Notes: generated from the letters alone by a model not told the origin. Counted from the first letter of the stretch, positions 23,465-35,033 are shown. The stretch: DNA of 64,000 nucleotides from Hofstenia miamia (GCA_900660155.1 CABFPE010000858.1:203585-267584); one strand, 5' to 3'. Numbers and translations: made by a program.

Positions 23465-24103
23465 CTACTTACTGTAAAGAAGAACAGGCACACTATCCAA
23501 TATCCCAACTTAAAAGCAGCTTTGCGACCAATTCTGCATTATTCGTCAATGCCAGTTGCCACTCCACCCCAAGCATCAGAAGATAGCAGTATATCCTCAA
23601 GCAACGAATCTCAACTTGAATCGCCTAGTACCAAGTCTCCTGTTTTGTCGAGTAGTATTAATGATGGTAACGAAATTCACTTGATTACAACAGAAGACCT
23701 CAATGACTTAGTAAGAGACTTAAGTTTGTCAATGAGTGCCTCCCACTTACAACAGTGGAACCTGCTAGAAGCTGATATAAAGGTAACACAATTAAGGAAG
23801 TGATACAAAAATTTTTCTCCGTATTTTATGGAAGACGGCGATCTCTCCTATTGTACTAATATTGAGGCACTTTTTGAAGAGTTTCGTTTTGTGCATGCCC
23901 CGATGGAATGGAGATTGTTTATAGATGCGTCAAAAGAAAGTATCACAGCCGTTCTTTTGCATAATGGGAATAAATATCCGTCTGTTCCTGTGGCATACTC
24001 GGCGAACCTGCGTGAAAGCTACAATACATTTCGTAAAATTCTGCAGGCACTTTACTATGACAAATTCAGATGGAACATATGTGTCGACTTTAAAGTACTT
24101 TAA
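23465..24103 (+). pseudogene. Transposon-type protein, N-terminal part
   Basis: Reads from at least 23465 (TIQYPNLKAALRPILHYSSM) through a Ser-rich stretch to DLVRDLSLSMSASHLQQWNL. It meets a TGA at 23801-23803 where relatives have Arg, and goes on in the same frame through EEFRFVHAPMEWRLFIDAS and AVLLHNGNKYPSVPVA to NICVDFKVL. I recognise this layout (QWNLL, EWRLFIDSSK, LLHNGN, IPVA) from a widespread uncharacterised protein of arthropod and other animal transposons. Its C-terminal part lies at 26050-26490. It breaks off where the Penelope-like element begins. Any 5' exon would lie to the left, next to the Polinton end. Confidence 0.65.
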
Positions 24104-24109
24104 TAAGAA

Positions 24110-24156
24110 CATGTAAGATATTTTTCGACTTACCAAGTCATCGTCAGTTTTACAAA
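24110..24156 (-). ncRNA. Hammerhead-ribozyme-like motif at Penelope 3' end
   Basis: Minus strand: the conserved CUGACGA (24141-24147) is followed by helix II (GACUU pairing with AAGUC, three-base loop), then GAAA (24123-24126). A very short helix III (A-U around AAUA) and the cleavage triplet AUC follow. Helix I can form between UGUAA and UUACA with two extra bases. One unpaired U sits before helix II. Penelope-like elements are known to carry hammerheads with minimal helix III, and the position at the element's end fits. Activity is unproven and the extra U is a caution. Confidence 0.5.
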
Positions 24157-24202
24157 TTATTCCCTCTAAATGTACTAGATTTTACAATATAATTATAATT
24201 TC

Positions 24203-25034
24203 TTAAATTTTAAAAAGTGGCAAATTTAATTTATAAATATAGTCTTCTTTTGTGTTTAAACTTGGTTGCAAGGATTTTATAAAAATACTCTCAATAATCT
24301 TTAAATTACTTGATCTTGACGTCTGATGTAATATTTTTGTTTCAAAATTTAGTCCGCATTTATTTAGATGATTAGATATATTAGAACTGGTCTCATGTTC
24401 TTTAATTCTTCTTGATAGTTGTCTACTAGAAAAACCAATATAATCTTCACCACAGGTGCATTTGATTTGATAAATTATATTTGATTTATTGGTCTCTTCA
24501 GTTGTAGATTTTAATTGAAATATTGTTCTTAGCTTATGATTGCTATATATAAATCTAACATTTTCTTTAATTATTGATATTTTTTTGAGTTCTTTGATCA
24601 TGTTTTCGGTATGAAGTCCTCTATATTCGATTTTAAAACAATGTTCATAATTAGTTTGATTGTTTTTTGATCTTTTGTTTTTAATTANTAACATTTTCTT
24701 TAATTATTGATATTTTTTTGAGTTCTTTGATCATGTTTTCGGTATGAAGTCCTCTATATTCGATCTTAAAACAATGTTCATAATTCGTTTGATTGTTTTT
24801 TGATCTTTTGTTTTTAATTAAAATGTCTTCTAATGATTTCTTAATATGTCGATCTATGAAATTATTTGGATATTCATTCTTCTTTAATTCGATCTTAAGT
24901 TTTCCTATTTCTTGGTTAATTGTTCTATATGTGCTGCAGTTGTCAAATATTCGATGAATACAACCTTTAATTAATGATATTTTGTAATTTAAAGGCATAT
25001 TTGAGTTGTAGTTCAATAACAATCCTTTGTCTGT
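24203..25034 (-). pseudogene. Penelope-like connector and GIY-YIG endonuclease
   Basis: After the RT tail (KPTDKGLLLNYNSNMPLNYK) comes the connector, then the GIY-YIG nuclease: IIYQIKCTCGEDYIG, then SRQLSRRIKEH and ESIFIKSLQPSLN. This domain nicks target DNA for retroelement insertion. The reading is doubled between 24556-24687 and 24689-24820 around an N at 24688. It is 5'-truncated, without the RT core. Confidence 0.8.
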
Positions 25035-25193
25035 TGGTTTATAATAAATGCGGACTAAATTTTGAAACAAAAATATTACATTAGACGTCAAGATCAAGTA
25101 ATTTAAAGATTATTGAGAGTATTTTTATAAAATCCTTGCAACCAAGTTTAAACACAAAAGAAGACTATATTTATAAATTAAATTTGCCATTTT
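24217..25193. repeat. Inverted repeat inside the Penelope region
   Basis: About 145 bp at 24217-24362 recurs in reverse complement at 25048-25193, almost perfectly. The right arm is therefore a plus-strand fragment of the GIY-YIG 3' region. Inverted 5' extensions are common in Penelope insertions; a chimeric assembly is the alternative. Confidence 0.8.
24556..24820. other. Single-N assembly duplication (offset 133)
   Basis: 24556-24687 is repeated at 24689-24820 with two substitutions, joined by an N at 24688. Confidence 0.85.
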
Positions 25194-25201
25194 TTTAATT
25201 G

Positions 25202-25839
25202 TTATATATTTGTTGCAATTGTCAAATATTCGATGAATATATCCTTTAATATTTTGAAATTTAAAGGCGTTTTTGAATTGTAGTTCAATAATTCTGTGTC
25301 TGTTGGTTTACAATAGATTCCAGTTTTAAATTTTTTATCTTTTCTAATTATTTGTACATTCAAAAAATGAAATTTGTTCTTAGTTTCAATCTCATTTGTA
25401 AACTGAATATTTTTATCAATTAAATTCAATTTTGTAAGTATGTTTTCTGATGTTTCTTCATCTTTTACTAATGCAAATATATCATCCATATAGTGTTGAT
25501 AATAAATGAAGTGGATGTCTGATGTTGTAAATTTGTTTTCAATTGTAGTTAAATATATATTTGCAAGAGTAGAACTTAACGGATTTCCCATGGCTAAACC
25601 ATCTTTTGACGATAAAATGTGTTATTAAATTCCATTAAAGTATTCTTCGTTGCTAAAGTTAATAGTTCTTTTGTTGTGTTATACTCCAGATTGTAAATTT
25701 TTGTGTTCTTATTCTTAAGGAGTTCAATTGCAGCATCAATTGATTTTTCCAATGGTACATTTGTGTATAGACTCTTAATATCATATGAAACCATATAACC
25801 TTTTGTGTTTTGTTTTATGATGTCATTAGCAAATTTTTT
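25202..25839 (-). pseudogene. Penelope-like reverse transcriptase fragment
   Basis: RT motifs in order: GYMVSYDIKSLYTNVPL, KMV break, GNPLSSTLANIYL, YMDDIFAL (catalytic YMDD), KFHFLNVQIIRK and IYCKPTDTELLNYN. A one-base lesion near 25595-25620 separates the first motif from the rest. The upstream part lies in the 210-N gap, and the downstream part ends abruptly at 25202. Confidence 0.85.
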
Positions 25840-26049
25840 NNNNNNNNNNNNNNNNNNNNNNNNNNNNNNNNNNNNNNNNNNNNNNNNNNNNNNNNNNNNN
25901 NNNNNNNNNNNNNNNNNNNNNNNNNNNNNNNNNNNNNNNNNNNNNNNNNNNNNNNNNNNNNNNNNNNNNNNNNNNNNNNNNNNNNNNNNNNNNNNNNNNN
26001 NNNNNNNNNNNNNNNNNNNNNNNNNNNNNNNNNNNNNNNNNNNNNNNNN
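25840..26049. other. Assembly gap, 210 N
   Basis: Run of N between the Penelope RT fragment and the C-terminal part of the interrupted transposon-type protein. Confidence 0.95.
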
Positions 26050-26500
26050 TGAAGCAAAGATTACTGCCGGAGTTTTCAATGGGCCGCAAATACGCGAACT
26101 TATGCATGATGAGCTCTTTGATAGTGTGCTTGATGAACCTCATCTTCTAGCATGGGAAAAATTCAAGGATGTGACTGTAGGCTTTCTGGGAAATTTTAAA
26201 GTGCTACACTATGAGACCTTGGTCAACAGAATGATTGACAGTTATCAAGCAATAGGATGTAGAATGTCACTCAAGCTGCATTTTTTACATTCACACTTGA
26301 GCTTTTTTCCCGAGAATTGTGGCGCAGTAAGCGACGAGATGGGCGAACGATTTCACCAAGAAATTGCGTCACTTGAGAAGAGATTCAAAGGGAAGAAATC
26401 GATAAATATGCTATCTGATTATTGCTGGCAATTAAAGAGGGAATCAACGCATGTTCATAAAAGGAAATCTCGTAAGACTGCCTTTGATATGTGCATCTGA
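26050..26500 (+). pseudogene. Transposon-type protein, C-terminal part
   Basis: Reads EAKITAGVFNGPQIREL, then FLGNFKVLHYETLVNRMI, LKLHFLHSHLSFFPENCG, VSDEMGERFHQEIASLEKRF, LSDYCWQLKRES and a basic end RKSRKTAFDMCI. Invariant-looking HSHL.FFPEN and SDE.GERFHQ belong to the same animal-transposon protein family as 23465-24103. The two are the ends of one gene whose middle is lost in the gap or deletion. No complete catalytic site can be judged. Confidence 0.65.
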
Positions 26501-26883
26501 AGTAATTTTTTATTGATACATGTGACAATAAAACAAATTACAATTTGAAATCAGCGCGAAAAATTGATTCAGAATGTGGTAAGCTAANAGCCACAGGTGT
26601 TACGAGAACTTCAGGGTGTCCCATTGGGACGTCCTAGCGCTCTATATAACTACTGCTAATTCATGTCACAATCAAAAAGTTATTTTTTGTTGAACAGTGT
26701 TATCTATCTAAAATTAAAATATTTTGTTTGAAAAACTCAGTTTTTTGCGGAAGACCCTATACAAATAAAGTGTTAAAGATTTTAAAAATAGCATTCTAAA
26801 CTTCAGCGATTAATCTTGGTTGTGGGAATCGAGTTCTTTAAAATTAAATTATATGGCAATAATGCACTTCTGGGGCCCTATTA
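26501..26883. other. Downstream flank of the transposon-type gene
   Basis: No gene visible. A single N lies at 26587. AATAAA near 26527 could end the gene above. Confidence 0.4.
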
Positions 26884-28170
26884 TTTCAAAACAATTCAAG
26901 ATAAAGTAATGAGCTTTGGCACAGTAAAAGATACACATTTGAATTACATTTTTTGCTAGTTTTCAAAAATTATACTAAGTGGATTCGATTTTATATGCAA
27001 TTGAAATTGTGACTTCATCAATTTTTGGAAAAATAAAGGTGAAAAAGAACTTAAATTAATTGATTATTTCATTAAAAATAGTAGTTTATTTAACTCATAT
27101 TGCTCATAGTCAACCAGTATTACATAATCATGGTAGTCATTTTCATAATTTTGAATAAACTGACATTGCTAAAAATGGAAGAATAAATTAAAAATAGTCA
27201 ATGAATGATGCATATTTACGTTTTAAAAATCAAATACGTATAAATTAAGGTTACTTTCAAGGTCAAACTTCAAAGTTAAGAAATAATGAAAATTTCAGTG
27301 AACCATCCCTTGTCTTATACCAAGGGGGTGCCATTTTTAACAGGATCCAGCATCAATGCCTCTAGTAATCTAGAACACCTATATATGATAGATAACCCTA
27401 TTTAGTTATTGTAGCGATGTGCACGCACTACATGCGAGTAACCGGTTTTACCCGCCTATATCCATGGGTAGGCATAATTACTATAGGATATGAGTCCTCA
27501 TTTCTTTTCACATTATTAATAACTTTAATAGAATGTTGTTCATAAAACATATTTTATAAACACTGTTGAAAAAATTAACGCATGACAGCGAATTGTATTC
27601 GAAATGTTGAAAATAAAAGAAATAGAACATTTTATTCTCGAGTATAGGTTAGGATGGGTAAAAAATTTCGGTTACGGGTGAGCAGCGGTAACAGAATTGT
27701 TTGCGTCGAACGAGTGCGGCATTAAGAAGTTCTACAAGCAGATCATTACATTATTGCCTTGTTTTGAAAATATAGCACCAAACAAAAATTTAATATTTTT
27801 TATTTTAATTCTACAGTGGTCCCAAGGCCGACAACAACGGATCATAGTACTAAAATATATAGTGACGACGCTGACGTGTTTTTTAAAGTTAACAGTCGTG
27901 ACCCTCAGCAATGATGACTCAATCAATTTAATTGTATAAATATATCGGTAGCTATCAAAATATTGACTATTGTTGTGCCAAGAACTTGTGAATTTCTGAC
28001 TAAAATAAATATTTTCAGATACCACATCAGAAGCCTTGCTCAAAAAATTATTCCGTTTTAACTTTATCCTGTTCTCAGATAGATTTTAGGAAAAGTCAGA
28101 AAAAATCAGCTAAATAAATTAATTTCATACAAAGTTATGAACGAAAAACAATATGGGAGGGGGCGAACTC
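26884..28170 (+). repeat. Unknown interspersed repeat, copy A (interrupted)
   Basis: 26884-27297 and 28015-28170 align with consecutive parts of 29242-29870 (shared GGCACAGT(A/G)AAAGATACAC, AATCATGGTAG(T/C)CATTTTC, TTTAGGAAAAGTCAGAAAAA). The middle, 27298-28014, is foreign and bordered by TTTCAG, so it is a later insertion. No coding capacity was seen. Confidence 0.6.
27419..27705. mobile_element. Possible MITE inside repeat copy A
   Basis: GAGTAACCGGTTTTACCC near 27435 faces an inverted, imperfect partner near 27650-27690 (GGGTAAAAAATTTCGGTTAC). No clear target duplication found. Confidence 0.3.
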
Positions 28171-28339
28171 GAAAACATAAATTTTAGTGGTAGTCCTAAT
28201 TTTGTGACGATGCATTTTGAATTCCCATTTCTAAAATTTACATTTCTTACATTAAATCCTCTGAAAAATAGCAAAAAATATATATAATCTACATTTTTAC
28301 ATATATACAATTTACACTGTGCGTAATCAATGAAAAAAT

Positions 28340-28455
28340 TCAACTCTCATCGATGGCAAGTTGAAGAGCGTATTCTTTATAATTAATGACGCCTTTATCA
28401 GAGTCTAATGCAGCCGACAGCATTTCCTCAATTTCTTCCTGAGTAAAATGTTCGC
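28340..28455 (-). CDS. EFCAB2: EFCAB2/DRC8 exon 5 (C-terminus)
   Basis: Last coding exon, 116 nt, after a TTTTAG acceptor. It completes the Gly codon and encodes EHFTQEEIEEMLSAALDSD then NYKEYALQLAIDES and TGA. The EEMLSAA and NYK.Y segments are hallmarks of EFCAB2. This C-terminal EF-hand loop lacks several calcium ligands. EFCAB2 (DRC8) is a subunit of the nexin-dynein regulatory complex in motile cilia and sperm tails. The joined five exons are 510 nt in frame (169 residues), close to the family's usual length. Confidence 0.9.
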
Positions 28456-29241
28456 CTAAAATAACATCAAATCACAAGTTACTAATATTCAAATCTACAT
28501 AAAATGATTAGTTGTTGAATACTACGACAGGGTCTTTGCAATAACCTTGTAAGCATGTCACCAATTTCTTATTGATGCGAAATAGGTTTAATGTAGTTGA
28601 TGTCTCATATCATCTAGTGTAATAAATTTATATTAAATGTATCCCACACTATAATTGACAAACTCTTTTCCTCGGATTGCCAGTCTAGCTAAATGTTGAA
28701 TAATGAAACCCTTTCCATGATAGAATAAAATAGAAAAATGTCTATTAAAAGTACAAAAATGACACTGAATAACAAAAATTTCATACTTATTAACATGTTG
28801 GCCAGCAGCATTCTTGAAGAAACAGTTTGCCATCGATTGCAACAAAATATTATATATGAATATTCATCTTTCAAATTTAGTCTTTTACTAACGGATTTAA
28901 TATTAACAGTGCGCCAATATTTAGGCAACAATTCAAGAAAATCAGAAGTACCTTTAAAGTTAGAGGGTAATACCTCCTTAGAATTGATAATGACAGATGT
29001 TTAAAATCTTTAATAGAGTCCTCGTCTTGAAAATTGATATTAAGTAAGAAAATCTTTAATTTTGGAATTTAATCGACTAGAAAATGATGTTGAATCAGTT
29101 CTATTTATAGAAAGATTTGATATAATAATAGGACGTAGGACGTATTTAAAACAGATAGTGTAACACCACTCTTACCCCTAAACGCACTGAGGTATAAAAT
29201 GTCAATAACGCACTGAGGAGGGGCGATTCGGACCTCTCCTT

Positions 29242-29870
29242 CACTTTAAAACAATTAAAGATAGAATAATGAGCCTTGGCACAGTGAAAGATACACCTTT
29301 GAACTACATCTTTGCTAAGTCTCAAAAAATATACTAATTGCTTTTGATTATATATGCAAATGAAGTTGTTACGTCATCAATTGCAAAAAAAATAAAGATG
29401 AAAACTGTTTACTTAGCTCATATTCATTCTACTTAAATAGGAAAACAAAAAATACGGTCCACGTCAGGCAGTATTACACGTAATCATGGTAGCCATTTTC
29501 ATAATTTTGAATAAACTGACATTTCTAAAAATGAATGAATAAAAAATCAGAAATAAATCCAATGAATGTTTATTTATGTTTAAAAATAAAATACGTAACT
29601 ACAATTTGTAATAAGTTCACTTTCAAGGTCGAGTTTCAAAAATGTTAAAAAAATGACAATTTTTTTTTGCTGAAATTTATTTCAGACCCCTTTGCAACAG
29701 GTCTCAATCAAAATATTATTCATCTTTAACTATATTTTGTTCCCAGATATTTTTTAGGAAAAGTCAGAAAAAATCAGCAAAAAAATAATGTCAAGCAAAG
29801 TTATGGACAAAAAACAACATGGAGAGCCGAATGGGCCCCTCATTACGTTTATTGCATAATTTTAGAAAAA
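29242..29870 (+). repeat. Unknown interspersed repeat, copy B (uninterrupted)
   Basis: About 630 bp matching 26884-28170 without its insertion. AT-rich, no coding frame; internal GAATGGGCCCCTC-like and GGGCGATTCGGACC phrases lie near its ends. Class unknown. Confidence 0.6.
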
Positions 29871-30155
29871 ATTGTAGTGTTCAATAGGAAAAAAACATAA
29901 TACAGTCAATTTCTGCTTTAATACATCATCTTGCGGAAATGAATGTATAGTAAACTAAATTTTTCTTCTCTATGTTGAGATGTGCTGCTGTAAATAGTTG
30001 TTGGGCATCATAAATATTGAATTTTCAATCTAGCTAAACAATGGAAATGGAAATAATGTAGTTATAACATTCAGTTATCGACAAATCCCAACTGTGTAAA
30101 TATATTTCTCTATTCGCATCTAGTCTCGTCCATGTATTTATTTTATCGTAGAATT

Positions 30156-30853
30156 CTATGGCAGATCATAAGGAGACCGGATTATAATTTTAGCACCTAA
30201 AAGCACGGGATAGGAGTTGACTTCCTTCAAACCATCCTTTACTACCAATTGTAAAGAATGAGCTACACATCCACTCCAGGTGTTTTCAACGTTGTTACCT
30301 ACCATTTCAGATTGTACAGTAAATAAATCTTCATTTTCTGTCATGTCATCGTCGAATAACTTGGTATTGAACGCGTCTTTCATATTGGCGGCGTAACAAT
30401 GTGAAATGGGTTGGTGTTATATTTTTCAATTTCATCCTCGAATTTTAATTGAATATTCAAACCTGTGTGTGGTGACGGTAGTTCAGAAATAAATAAAGAA
30501 ACAGACTTTAAATTGAATAATTGGTCTACGTAATGACCAGTTGACGCCATATATGACTTCTTGTTGGATGCAGTCCAGCAATGTATGGTTACGCTTGGTT
30601 TCCGTCCCGTAGCTTGGAAATCTTTAATATTTAATTCAATTGAATTAGCCGTTTTCTCAATATTTTGTACGTTTTTCCGGTACGAAATATTTGAAAATTT
30701 TGGCTGCATTGTACAAAGAAATTTACGAAATGAGGGCTTTTCCACGATGATAACAGGTAATCCACCCAGTAAAATTGTTGTTTGGCCCTTGAAATGGGAT
30801 TTCTGTTGTCTTCTGCGGATTAAATGTTCTTCTAAAATTTTAGAGTGTTTCAA
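30156..30853 (-). pseudogene. hAT-family transposase fragment (ZBED-like)
   Basis: Reads VEKPSFRKFLCTMQPKF, then TIHCWTASNKKSYMASTGHY, SLFISELPSPHTGLNIQ and, in another frame after 30383, NMKDAFNTKL then WSGCVAHSLQLVVKDGL. These are the catalytic-core landmarks of hAT transposases. At 30378-30390 the HIVT...AANM junction lacks about seven bases compared with the family pattern TDNAAN, which removes an acidic catalytic residue and shifts the frame. The BED finger and the C-terminal hATC domain are absent. Confidence 0.75.
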
Positions 30854-31608
30854 TTGGTAATGTTTGAGGAGATTGCTCTTTGTTTTTAAATTGTATTGTT
30901 TTTGTTCTCCATTTAACCGGTTTTCCTTCAGTAAAAACAGGCAGAATAGTAAACAGTTCAGTGTAATCAGTAGTCATTGATGTACACAAAGTGGTTTAAT
31001 ACAGCTGCTGCTCGGCGTCTGTGTTTCTAAATAACAATGAAATGAGGCACGCAATAATGAGTAGATTGTTAGATGTTTGTGGTAAATTTTAATTGGTTAA
31101 TGCACCTGTGATTACACGTCATGTAAACGTCGATTAATCTAGTAGTGGCAATACTATCGATTAATCTATTAGCGCTACTAAATTTTGCTCATTTCATCTA
31201 TTAATCTGTCTATTATCTATTATCAAGTACAATACACTGGTTTAAAGCAACTTCAATGTGTTGTGAAAACACTGCACTTTAGGTCAACAATTCCGGCAGA
31301 ATATCTGGCCGCTGAATTTTTTCCACGGACTTTGCTTCCGTCAAGGAAGCTCCCATTGTTGCTTGTGACGTTTAGCGTATCTTTATCTCTTACAACACAA
31401 TCCTTAACTACAAACGCCACAATTTGCTTGAGACGTCGCTGAAAAAACTTATTATTTCATACTGTAATGATATCTAAATAGTTTTGTTACTACATATTTT
31501 TTAATTTTTACAACCTATTTTGAGTATTTTATAGCACTTAAGCAGCACCTTAAATGGTCCTTTTTAGCACCTAAAATTCGGTCTCTGGTCATAAGTTTGC
31601 CCGTACAG
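30156..31608 (-). mobile_element. hAT transposon relic
   Basis: The ends resemble each other in inverted orientation. CAGATCATAAGGAGACCGG and AATTTTAG at about 30161 face a reverse-complement ACCAGAGACCGAATTTTAG near 31585. No clean 8-bp target duplication was found. Inside is a broken hAT-type transposase on the minus strand. The 3' half of the transposase is missing, so the element is dead. Confidence 0.6.
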
Positions 31609-32220
31609 TAGCACAAATACTCCATTTATTTATTTAATGCTAAGCATATCAATAATTTTCAAAAAGCTTTTAGTAGTACAGTTTTGACCAAACTAACAAT
31701 TAGAGGTTAAGTCACAAGCCAATGACATCTTAGGACATCTTCGCTAAAATTATATATGGTATTGTACTTTAAATAATGATTATATTTGTCTAGTCTGTCA
31801 AGCTCCTGGCTGTGTAATACCTGTTAGGCCTCCTAACGGGCTTTCAACAATTTCATTTGTGAAAGGCACGTTATTGGTAGAATCACAGTGATTCTTAACT
31901 AGTATCTTAGAGATTTTTTTACACAAGTGACAGATATTTTCTAACACTAAACGTTCTGTCTTCATTTTTGAATCATTTCCAACACAGAGTGAAACCTCCT
32001 TGTGGCACTACTTCATCATGGTAATTAGTAAGTTCGGGTGTTCTCTGTAGAACCAAAGTGGATCCCTTGCGTTTTATTTTACATGATCCACACCTTTGCG
32101 TAACTGGCCAGACATTAAAATTGCATGGGAAATTTGTAGCCGTGAATGCCAGTCAAATGCACAATGATTTTACCTCCCAACTGAATGGTTGGAAAATTTT
32201 TAGCTGTTGTAATAAATTCT
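31609..32220. other. Intronic stretch without genes
   Basis: Nothing recognised. Confidence 0.4.
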
Positions 32221-35033
32221 AATACTTTTAAAATACACAGTTTTTCATTGTTCAAATGAAAAACGGAATTATTAGCAACTTGCTTGACAAGTTATCAGAA
32301 AATGTGACAAAGACCTACAATTCAAAAGCTGTAATGAAGGTAGGCATGAAAGACGAGATACTAAACATCATATCTAGGGTTAAAAGTGTAATAATTGATG
32401 AACTATTGCTTCAGCGTGATAATAAATCAACAGGTGATAAGCCTGTAGAATCTAAAATCCTGTCATATTCTGATCTTGCGAAAATCACCATAGATTTACA
32501 AACTGTATAAGTTAAATTAAATGATACTCGCCCTAATGTTAGTTCCTTGAAATCATTGGAAAATGACGTTATAAAGAACCTCCTCCTAACCTCCACAGTG
32601 TTAAATCTACTGCTTCTGGAAAGGCTACATTACGGTTTCCAAAAACTAAATCAATTTCAGTTGAAAAAAGATGGATATACTGCACAAAAAGAATACAAGT
32701 TTCTTCTGATTATATCGGTTTCCTATATCTCTAGCATATACCAAAAACCGGAAAAAGAAAAATTCAGATCTGATTTTGCAGTTCAAAATCCTGGAATAAT
32801 TAAAGAAAGTTCAACTTTCTCTCTACTGTATTCCTACAAGGTAAAGTCTGGCGATTTCATTGCTATTGTACCGGTTGGTACGAAGGAACGCGAAAATATT
32901 TTGGGGTGTGTCATTATGGCTACCAAAAGCGTCTTTGCCCAGATTGATGCTACTCAATGCAATGTCAATAAAGAAATATGTAGCATCTCAACGTTAAAAA
33001 GCAACGCAATTACTGTACGATGACTTGATGAAACATTACATTGATGTACGTTTGATCAGTGACGCATCTCAAAGAAACTCACCCAAACTTCTTTATTTCA
33101 TTATAATCTTTTAATGTGTTTAAGCGTGATAGACAAATTTGTTTGTGTCGGTCAAGATACTGCTCTAAAGTACATAAAGGAGGCGGAGTGTTGATTTACA
33201 TACGTAATTACTTGCATGCTGAGTACTTAGCATGCTCTGCGGATTCCGAATCAGTGTGGATAAGAACCAACCATCCTCATTTTGGAAAGTCCCCCCACCC
33301 TAATTAATGCATCGTATCAACCGCCTAACTGCTCCAACATACTTCTCTCTGAGTATTTGAAATCGACTTTACTAAGAAGTAGATTTCCAACAGATTATGT
33401 TGTTAATAGGGGAGATTTCAATCGAAGCGATTTGTCTGATACTGTTCTAAACTGCGATGTATCAATCATTAATTCCGAACCAACAAAGTTGCAAAATACA
33501 TTAGACTTTTTTCTTTGCGATTTCAGTCACTTAATTGATCAAGCCGAAGTTATAACAACTGCTATATCATGGGATCACAAGGGAGTAATCATTCAGCCAG
33601 TAAAACATATTCCAGAAGTGAAACGTGATGTGCAGATAAGAAATTTATCTCCCAAAATCACCGAAAATTTTCTAGAATGATATGTACCTTAGATTTCTCA
33701 GATATTTATAATATAACGTGTCCCCATTTATCAACAAGCACTCTTGAACAACGTATCTAGTCAATTTTTAATGAAGCTTTTCATTTTCTTACTGTAAAAA
33801 TTTCGAATAAATATCCACGTTGGATGACACCATTATCAAACAGATGCTGAAAGACAAAAAGAATGCGTTAAGGAAGGGTCGATAGCCATAGCACAAAAAA
33901 TTGACAACAAAATTTGTCAAATGAAATATTAAGAACCTTGGTTCAAAACAATGGTGGCGTAACATTGATAATATTACACATAAAAAAGCAAGTAGTAAGT
34001 GTATTGATTGGAATAATTTTGATCCTCATATGCTTAATGAAGCTCCTGCCAATCGTTCAAAAGGAAAAATGATTTGGAATGCTACAAAGAATTTATACAC
34101 ACACAAAATGGAACTGAATTGCCCGAAATTCCCCTGGGAGTTATATCGCATGTCTTTAAATGCTGTACAAAATCAGCTTCCGGTCCGAAAGAGATCACTT
34201 TTTGGATGTTTAAAAAATTTTCATTTGTGTTGGCTCCTTTATATCAATACTGTTGGAACATAGCTATCTCAATGGGAGGCTTTACCGAATGCTATAAGTT
34301 GGCAAATATAATACCATTACCAAAATCCACTGTTAGCAAAACTATTGATGACATCAGGGAATTAGCGTGCGTCTTTTTCCTCTAGACATATGGAAATGAA
34401 AAATTGCAATTCAGTAAAGAAATACAAGACATTATAAGATGAGCCTCTGAATTCAATTTGTCAATTAGCAAGTCTAAAACTGTACTTATCAGGTTTCAAC
34501 TTTCAAAAAAACAGTGTTCTTGCAATTTTGATGCAATTTCATTTTCTGAAGTTGACGTATGTAAATTATTGGGGATTTATTTTCAAGTCAATATGACGTT
34601 TGGGTATCACGGAGCAAAGCTTTTATCGCACTTGAAATCCCTGAATTATATTATGAAAGACTTGGTTTCAACCGGTACACCAATGTCGAATAGAAATAAA
34701 GTTTTTGACGCTATAATTATGAGTAAAATTCGGTATGGAATTGTTGTTTATGGATCGGACGAGTCAGTTCTTATTAAACTCAACAAATTTTTAAATCACT
34801 GCCAAAGGAAGGGGTTCACATCTCAGTCATATGATGCTTTTTCTATCCGACACATTGAAGACAAGAAATTATTCGACAAAATACTATCCAATCGGTTACA
34901 TTCGCTTTATGCGGTAATTGACCAACAAAGACGCCTCAGATACTCAAGTCGTAATACAAGACAATTTTATCCTCCGATTGCTAGAACAGAGTGTTCTAGA
35001 AAGTGTTTTATAAACAGATGTTTTAAATTCTAA
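32221..35033 (+). mobile_element. Decayed LINE, antisense in EFCAB2 intron 4
   Basis: In order: an ORF1-like region (32256-33023, a TAA at 32508 and a frame change after it), endonuclease pieces (33116-33307 with GGGVLIYIRNYL; 33282-33680 with NRGDFNRSDL and DFFLCDFSHLID), RT N-terminal part (34030-34385, KSASGPKEITFWMF) and RT C-terminal part (34458-35033, LSISKSKTVLIRF, VCKLLGIYF). The catalytic YADD segment between 34385 and 34440 is missing. At least five frame breaks. APE-type non-LTR element, clade not assigned. Confidence 0.7.

Larger units (their letters stand above)
24104..25839 (-). mobile_element. Penelope-like retroelement pieces
   Basis: The minus strand carries RT then GIY-YIG endonuclease, the order diagnostic of Penelope-like elements. 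At least two fragments are joined: an RT piece (25202-25839) and a 5'-truncated 3' piece (24104-25034) whose start overlaps the RT end in content (IYYKPTD against IYCKPTD). An inverted fragment (25048-25193) sits between them. A hammerhead-like fold marks the 3' end. It interrupts the gene fragment ending at 24103. Part of the 24.6-24.8 kb region is doubled across a single N and is probably artefactual. Confidence 0.85.

Noticed and set aside
25805-26143. Open frames across 25840-26049
   Set aside because: Span the 210-N gap; only the flanking RT and transposon-type readings are real sequence.
30561-30860. 99-codon plus-strand frame
   Set aside because: Antisense shadow of the hAT transposase fragment.
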